35,940 nt of DNA, from positions 1-35,940 of the forward strand of contig JAEXZL010000024.1 of NCBI GenBank assembly GCA_023451395.1, written 5' to 3'. Within the stretch, counting starts at the first letter, position 1; every line of letters begins with the position of its first letter. The position numbers and the translations under genes were made by a program. The notes under the pieces are model-generated. The model searched no databases. It was not told the DNA's origin and saw nothing but the letters and a program-made list of their open reading frames with translations. Below, piece by piece: positions 32,794-35,940 of this stretch. Origin of the DNA: Bacillota bacterium. Its GTDB lineage: Bacteria > Bacillota > Clostridia > Clostridiales > Clostridiaceae.

Positions 32794-33080
32794 TTCTACA
32801 ATTTTAACATTTATTTCAATTTATAATATTGATTTACTATATTTTCCTGTATATTTTTTTCAATTTTTTATTGTTAATGTTTTATTTGATTTTTTTCTGA
32901 TACACTATTACACACTAAAAACCAAATATTATTTAAGAAAAAAATATTTTAGAAGCCTTTTATTGCTCTTTTATATCATCCTTAAAATTTCTATGGACTT
33001 ATTTTTAATTCTTTGATAAGAATTGCCCTTTACTCTTGATGCAGCATATAGCTAGAGTTATTCTATATCCATACAAAAAT

Positions 33081-33114
33081 TCAGGCTTTAGGAATAAATA
33101 TTCCTAAAGCCTGA
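33081..33114. repeat. Perfect 16-base inverted repeat
   Basis: TCAGGCTTTAGGAATA at 33081-33096 and its exact reverse complement at 33099-33114 are separated by AA. It lies 34 bases before the hydrolase start. On the minus strand it is followed by ATTTTTG, so it could stop transcripts coming from the right. On the plus strand it could be an operator or a leader hairpin next to the hydrolase promoter. Confidence 0.75.
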
Positions 33115-33148
33115 CAAACTATATTTTTAAAGATTAGAGGTGATAAGC

Positions 33149-34060
33149 ATGGAATCAATTAGAAGCCGTGTTTTTAAAATATTAGTAAAAGCAACCAAGC
33201 CAAAGGAATTCTGGACCCTTTCAGGTAATTCCTTTCAAAAGGCTTTAAAGAAGCTGGCAAGACAGGAGCATACTCCTCCCAAAAAGGCCTGCAGAAAAAT
33301 AAATATAGAAAAAATAGATTTTGGTGGCTTTTGTTATTATATGCTGAAGCCTAAAAAATACAATTCTGAAAGAAGGGTTTTTTATATACATGGTGGAGGT
33401 TTTGTATATGAGATGACTCCTTTTCATTGGAGTTTTTTAGTTAAGCTCTGCCAAAGCTTAGGAGCAGAAATTGCGGTACCTATTTATCCTCTGCTTCCAA
33501 AGCATACCTACGAGGAGACCTACCCCTTTATATATAATCTCTATCTCCAGGAGCTAAAAAAGGTCAGAGATCCCAGTGACATGATTCTTATAGGTGATTC
33601 TGCTGGGGGTGGCCTTTCCTTAAGCCTTGCTCAGTATTTAAAGAAGAAAGGTGTTCCTCAACCAGGGGATATAGTGCTTTTATCTCCCACCTTAGATGTT
33701 ACTTTAAGAAATAAAGCAATGGATATAGTAGAAAAAAATGACCCTATATTATCTAAACCAGGAATAATGGAAGTAAGAAGCCTTTATGGTAGTGATATTG
33801 AACACACCTCTTATTTAGCTAGTCCTTTATATGGTGATCTAAGCGGCCTAGGGGAAGTTACACTTTTTATAGGTACCTACGACATTCTTTATCCTGATAC
33901 TAAAAAGCTAAAGGCAAAGATGGATGACATAGGTGCTAAGCTTAATTATTACGAATATCCAAAGATGCTTCATGTTTTTCCTATCTTCCCCATTCCAGAG
34001 GGAAGAGATGCTATGAAAAAGATAATAAAAAAGCTGAAAAATAAAGCACCAATTTCCTAG
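33149..34060 (+). CDS. Alpha/beta hydrolase of the hormone-sensitive-lipase (HSL) family
   Basis: This 303-residue cytoplasmic esterase has the HSL family signature HGGGF at 81-85 (oxyanion hole) and GDSAGG at 149-154 with nucleophile S151. D245 (TYDILYPD) and H275 (MLHVFP) complete the triad. Typical substrates are short-chain acyl or acetyl esters. I chose ATG 33149 with AGAGGTGAT upstream; a GTG three codons earlier lies inside that ribosome site. It stands alone, divergent from the wall-salvage operon and convergent with the EamA gene, with a long perfect inverted repeat in its leader. Its substrate is unknown. Confidence 0.9.
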   Translation: MESIRSRVFKILVKATKPKEFWTLSGNSFQKALKKLARQEHTPPKKACRKINIEKIDFGGFCYYMLKPKKYNSERRVFYIHGGGFVYEMTPFHWSFLVKLCQSLGAEIAVPIYPLLPKHTYEETYPFIYNLYLQELKKVRDPSDMILIGDSAGGGLSLSLAQYLKKKGVPQPGDIVLLSPTLDVTLRNKAMDIVEKNDPILSKPGIMEVRSLYGSDIEHTSYLASPLYGDLSGLGEVTLFIGTYDILYPDTKKLKAKMDDIGAKLNYYEYPKMLHVFPIFPIPEGRDAMKKIIKKLKNKAPIS

Positions 34061-34093
34061 ATATTTTAATAATAATTATTAATCAATATATTT

Positions 34094-35014
34094 CTATTTA
34101 TTCCACTTAAGCATAGCCCTTTCTTTTAATAAATTAATCTTGCTTTCTGATAAAAAGAGGCCGGCTATGGTAAGAACAGTGCCTATAATTGCTACACCTG
34201 TAATTTTTTCCTGAAGTATCAAAGCAGATGATACTACAGTTATTACTGGACCAGCATATATATACACACTAGTCTTTATAACTCCCAAAACCTTCAGAGC
34301 ATGATTCCAGGTAACAAAGCATAAAGCAGAAGCTCCAATTCCTAAATAGATTATATTAAAAAGATTTTTCGGTTCTAAAAGAGCTTCTATCTTCCACTGA
34401 AAATTAAATAAAAATAACACCGGTATCATAAAAAGTAAGGCATAGAAAAAAACTCTTCTTGTTGCTTGAATATTGTTGTAGTTTAGATTGCTTATTTTTT
34501 TAATTAAAATTGAGTAAATTGCCCACATCATGGCAGCTCCTATAGTAAGTATGTCTCCTAGAGGATTCAGCTTTAGAACAGTAGTTCCACTAAAGCTAAT
34601 TAAAAAAATTCCTGTCATAGATACTGCAAAGCCTATAAAAAAGCTTAACTTCAGCCTTTCTCCCTCTAATAAGAAATGAGCAAGGATGGCTGTACACATT
34701 GGTGCTATGGAAATAATTACTCCCACATTTGAGGCAAGAGTATAGGTGAGAGCTATATTCTCTAGTAGAAAATATAAGACTACACCGGTAAGTCCCGAAG
34801 CTGCGAAAAGTAATTCTTGCTTTTTGTCCTTAATCTTAAACCATCTTGGATATGCTAACCATAATGCTAGATACCCTAGAATAAATCTAATAAACAAAAT
34901 TTCAACAGCACTAAAGGTTTCTAATAATACTTTCGTTGATATAAATGTCGTTCCCCACACTACTGCTGTAAATAAAGCTAATAAATGTCCTATAACATTT
35001 CTACTTTTAACCAA
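34094..35014 (-). CDS. EamA/DMT-family transporter
   Basis: This 306-residue membrane protein has about ten helices in two repeated EamA halves (LLALFTAVVWGTTFISTKVLL at the start and ILTIGAAMMWAIYSILIKKI in the middle). The drug/metabolite transporter superfamily exports amino acids, metabolites or drugs; the substrate cannot be told. The start is a TTG at 35014 with GGAGGAAG upstream. It converges with the HSL hydrolase gene, 33 bases apart, and has no functional link that I can see to its neighbours. Confidence 0.9.
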   Translation of the reverse strand: MVKSRNVIGHLLALFTAVVWGTTFISTKVLLETFSAVEILFIRFILGYLALWLAYPRWFKIKDKKQELLFAASGLTGVVLYFLLENIALTYTLASNVGVIISIAPMCTAILAHFLLEGERLKLSFFIGFAVSMTGIFLISFSGTTVLKLNPLGDILTIGAAMMWAIYSILIKKISNLNYNNIQATRRVFFYALLFMIPVLFLFNFQWKIEALLEPKNLFNIIYLGIGASALCFVTWNHALKVLGVIKTSVYIYAGPVITVVSSALILQEKITGVAIIGTVLTIAGLFLSESKINLLKERAMLKWNK

Positions 35015-35165
35015 AGCTTTCTTCCTCCAAAAATATAAGTATGTCTAATATAGAATAAAACTATTAATACTGTAAATAACTCCCTATTTTTTAAGACTCA
35101 TTTATTAGGTAAAATATTCCTAAACAATTATAACATCCTCCAAAGTTTTTTCCCATAGAAGTAAT

Positions 35166-35200
35166 AAAAAAAGCCCTCCGTAAAGCTTAAATCGGAAGGC
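35166..35200 (-). terminator. Rho-independent terminator of the CnaB-protein gene
   Basis: On the minus strand GCCTTCCG pairs with CGGAGGGC (8 base pairs, one G-U) around a 12-base loop and is followed by seven T (35166-35172 in complement). It lies 81 bases past the stop of the CnaB-repeat gene. Confidence 0.85.
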
Positions 35201-35281
35201 CTTATTTTAATTAACTTCTAAAAATAAGATTTTTTCATTCAATTCTTACTTAATATTCTTTATCTTATGAAGATAATCTTA

Positions 35282-35940
35282 TTAATTTGATTTTCTAGTT
35301 TTTATTAATACCACAATGCCCATTATAGCAAGAAGCATTATTCCAAGATAAATCTCTATCTTCATACTATCCCCGGTATCTGGAGATGTAGCTTCATTAT
35401 CCGTTCCTGTATTACCGCTTTCTGATTCATTTTCCACTCCTGAACTAGGATCCTCTTCCTTATCATTCTTAATGGTTAATTCTGAAACCATTGAAGTCTC
35501 CTCTAAAGTCACAGTTGCAGCCATTGAATTAAGCTTATAACCTGTAGGTGCTTTAGTTTCCACTAAGGTATATTCACCAAGAAGAAGTCCTTCTAGCTTT
35601 GCTGTTCCATCCTCACCGGTAACTAAGGTTCCTATTAGATTACCCAAAGAATCCATTAATTCAAACTCAGCTCCAGCTAATACCTTGCTACTATCACTTC
35701 CATCTACCTTAAGGACTGAAATTGCTCCTGGTCCATTGTTTACTACCTTATATTCAACCTGAAGGTTTTCCTCGTTAAGCACTATCTTATGCTTTATTCC
35801 ATCAACTACATAACCCTTAGGTGCTTTAGTTTCTACTAAAGTATATTCACCAAGAAGAAGCTCGTCAACCTTTGCGGTCCCATCATCACCAGTTATTAAG
35901 GTCTTTAGCAGATTGTCCTCTGCATCCCTAAGCTCAAACT
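35282..35940 (-). CDS. CnaB/SpaA-repeat cell-surface protein with sortase signal, C-terminal part
   Basis: The minus-strand frame is open to the window's right edge, so this is the last 219 or so residues of a larger wall-anchored protein. Two SpaA/CnaB modules are visible, each with GEYTLVETKAPxGY; the glutamate in LVETKAP and lysine in VLKVD, with the Asn of TIKND, suit an internal Lys-Asn isopeptide bond. After a Ser/Glu/Asn/Gly-rich linker comes SPDTGD, a helix (IYLGIMLLAIMGIVVLI) and a basic tail KTRKSN: a sortase signal of the (S/P)PXTG type used by Clostridioides difficile SrtB. The GTG at 35782 is internal. A pilin, adhesin or scaffold is likely. Confidence 0.9.
   Translation of the reverse strand, partial: FELRDAEDNLLKTLITGDDGTAKVDELLLGEYTLVETKAPKGYVVDGIKHKIVLNEENLQVEYKVVNNGPGAISVLKVDGSDSSKVLAGAEFELMDSLGNLIGTLVTGEDGTAKLEGLLLGEYTLVETKAPTGYKLNSMAATVTLEETSMVSELTIKNDKEEDPSSGVENESESGNTGTDNEATSPDTGDSMKIEIYLGIMLLAIMGIVVLIKTRKSN
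35546..35908. repeat. Tandem CnaB coding repeat, 273-base period
   Basis: The block coding for TLVETKAP and the preceding ELLLGEY region recurs near 35546 and 35819, 273 bases (91 codons) apart. DNA similarity is high (AGGTGCTTTAGTTTC, then TATTCACCAAGAAGAAG in both), pointing to duplication within the gene. More copies may lie beyond the right edge. Confidence 0.75.

Larger units (their letters stand above)
32707..33148. other. Divergent intergenic region with palindromes
   Basis: These 442 bases separate murK (minus) from the HSL-type hydrolase (plus). They contain small palindromes near murK (32765 and 32780), a long T/A-rich core with no coding signal, and a perfect 16-base inverted repeat at 33081-33114 near the hydrolase. 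Both divergent promoters should be here, but no clear -35/-10 pair can be named. Confidence 0.5.

Noticed and set aside
32901..32912. TACACTATTA shared with 19181-19190 as a common regulatory element
   Set aside because: Ten matching AT-rich bases in two places is weak evidence; one copy overlaps a -10-like element, but the other has no promoter context.
1..35940. Mobile elements, phage genes, CRISPR arrays, tRNA or rRNA genes
   Set aside because: I looked for transposase or integrase motifs, regularly spaced repeats and cloverleaf or rRNA-like segments and saw none; the only tandem repeat is within the CnaB coding region.

Overview
The window is AT-rich DNA from a low-GC Gram-positive anaerobe, most likely a Clostridium or close relative. 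The evidence is strong AGGAGG-type ribosome binding sites, frequent TTG and GTG starts, lipoprotein-type ABC binding proteins, a BadF-family sugar kinase like clostridial MurK, and a CnaB-repeat wall protein with a PPXTG-like sorting signal. I see no tRNA, rRNA, CRISPR array, insertion sequence or phage gene.

Layout. (1) 1-2994, plus strand: the tail of a GPH-type sugar symporter, a GH13 alpha-glucosidase with an unusual N-terminal extension, a terminator, and a GNAT acetyltransferase. (2) 3097-13850, minus strand: a ten-gene catabolic cluster. In transcription order it is a FadR-type GntR regulator, AtuA-family protein, DUF4387 protein, two carbohydrate ABC permeases, a lipoprotein binding protein, an ADP-ribosylglycohydrolase-fold enzyme with beta-sandwich tail domains, an esterase, a second ADP-ribosylglycohydrolase-fold enzyme, and a ribokinase-like PfkB kinase. 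The same perfect palindrome, matching the FadR-family operator pattern, lies before both gntR and atuA. The substrate is not identifiable, but the set looks like uptake and breakdown of an acylated N- or O-riboside-like compound. (3) 13851-14596: mostly non-coding, with a 50-residue zinc-ribbon gene.

(4) 14597-32706, minus strand: fifteen or more genes for salvage of cell-wall (peptidoglycan) fragments. They are a MurK-like kinase, NamZ-type exo-muramidase (DUF1343/GH171), NagZ-type GH3 enzyme, OppBCDF transporter, a small two-helix membrane protein overlapping oppF, a two-domain GNAT, a PIG-L deacetylase with an altered motif, an AmiE-like serine hydrolase, an OppA-type binding protein, a ROK kinase, a GH4 phospho-glycosidase, a winged-helix/BadF-kinase fusion, NanE and an RpiR regulator. 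None of the hydrolases has a signal peptide. The natural reading is that muropeptides are imported whole by the ABC transporter and dismantled in the cytoplasm, unlike Bacillus subtilis, where this happens outside the cell. No MurQ etherase is in the window.

(5) 33149-35940: an HSL-type alpha/beta hydrolase (plus), an EamA-type exporter (minus), a terminator, and the C-terminal part of a CnaB-repeat surface protein (minus) that runs off the right edge.

The most interesting items are the AtuA/DUF4387/ADP-ribosylglycohydrolase/PfkB cluster with its twin operators, the DNA-binding/sugar-kinase fusion, and the cytoplasmic muropeptide salvage set.
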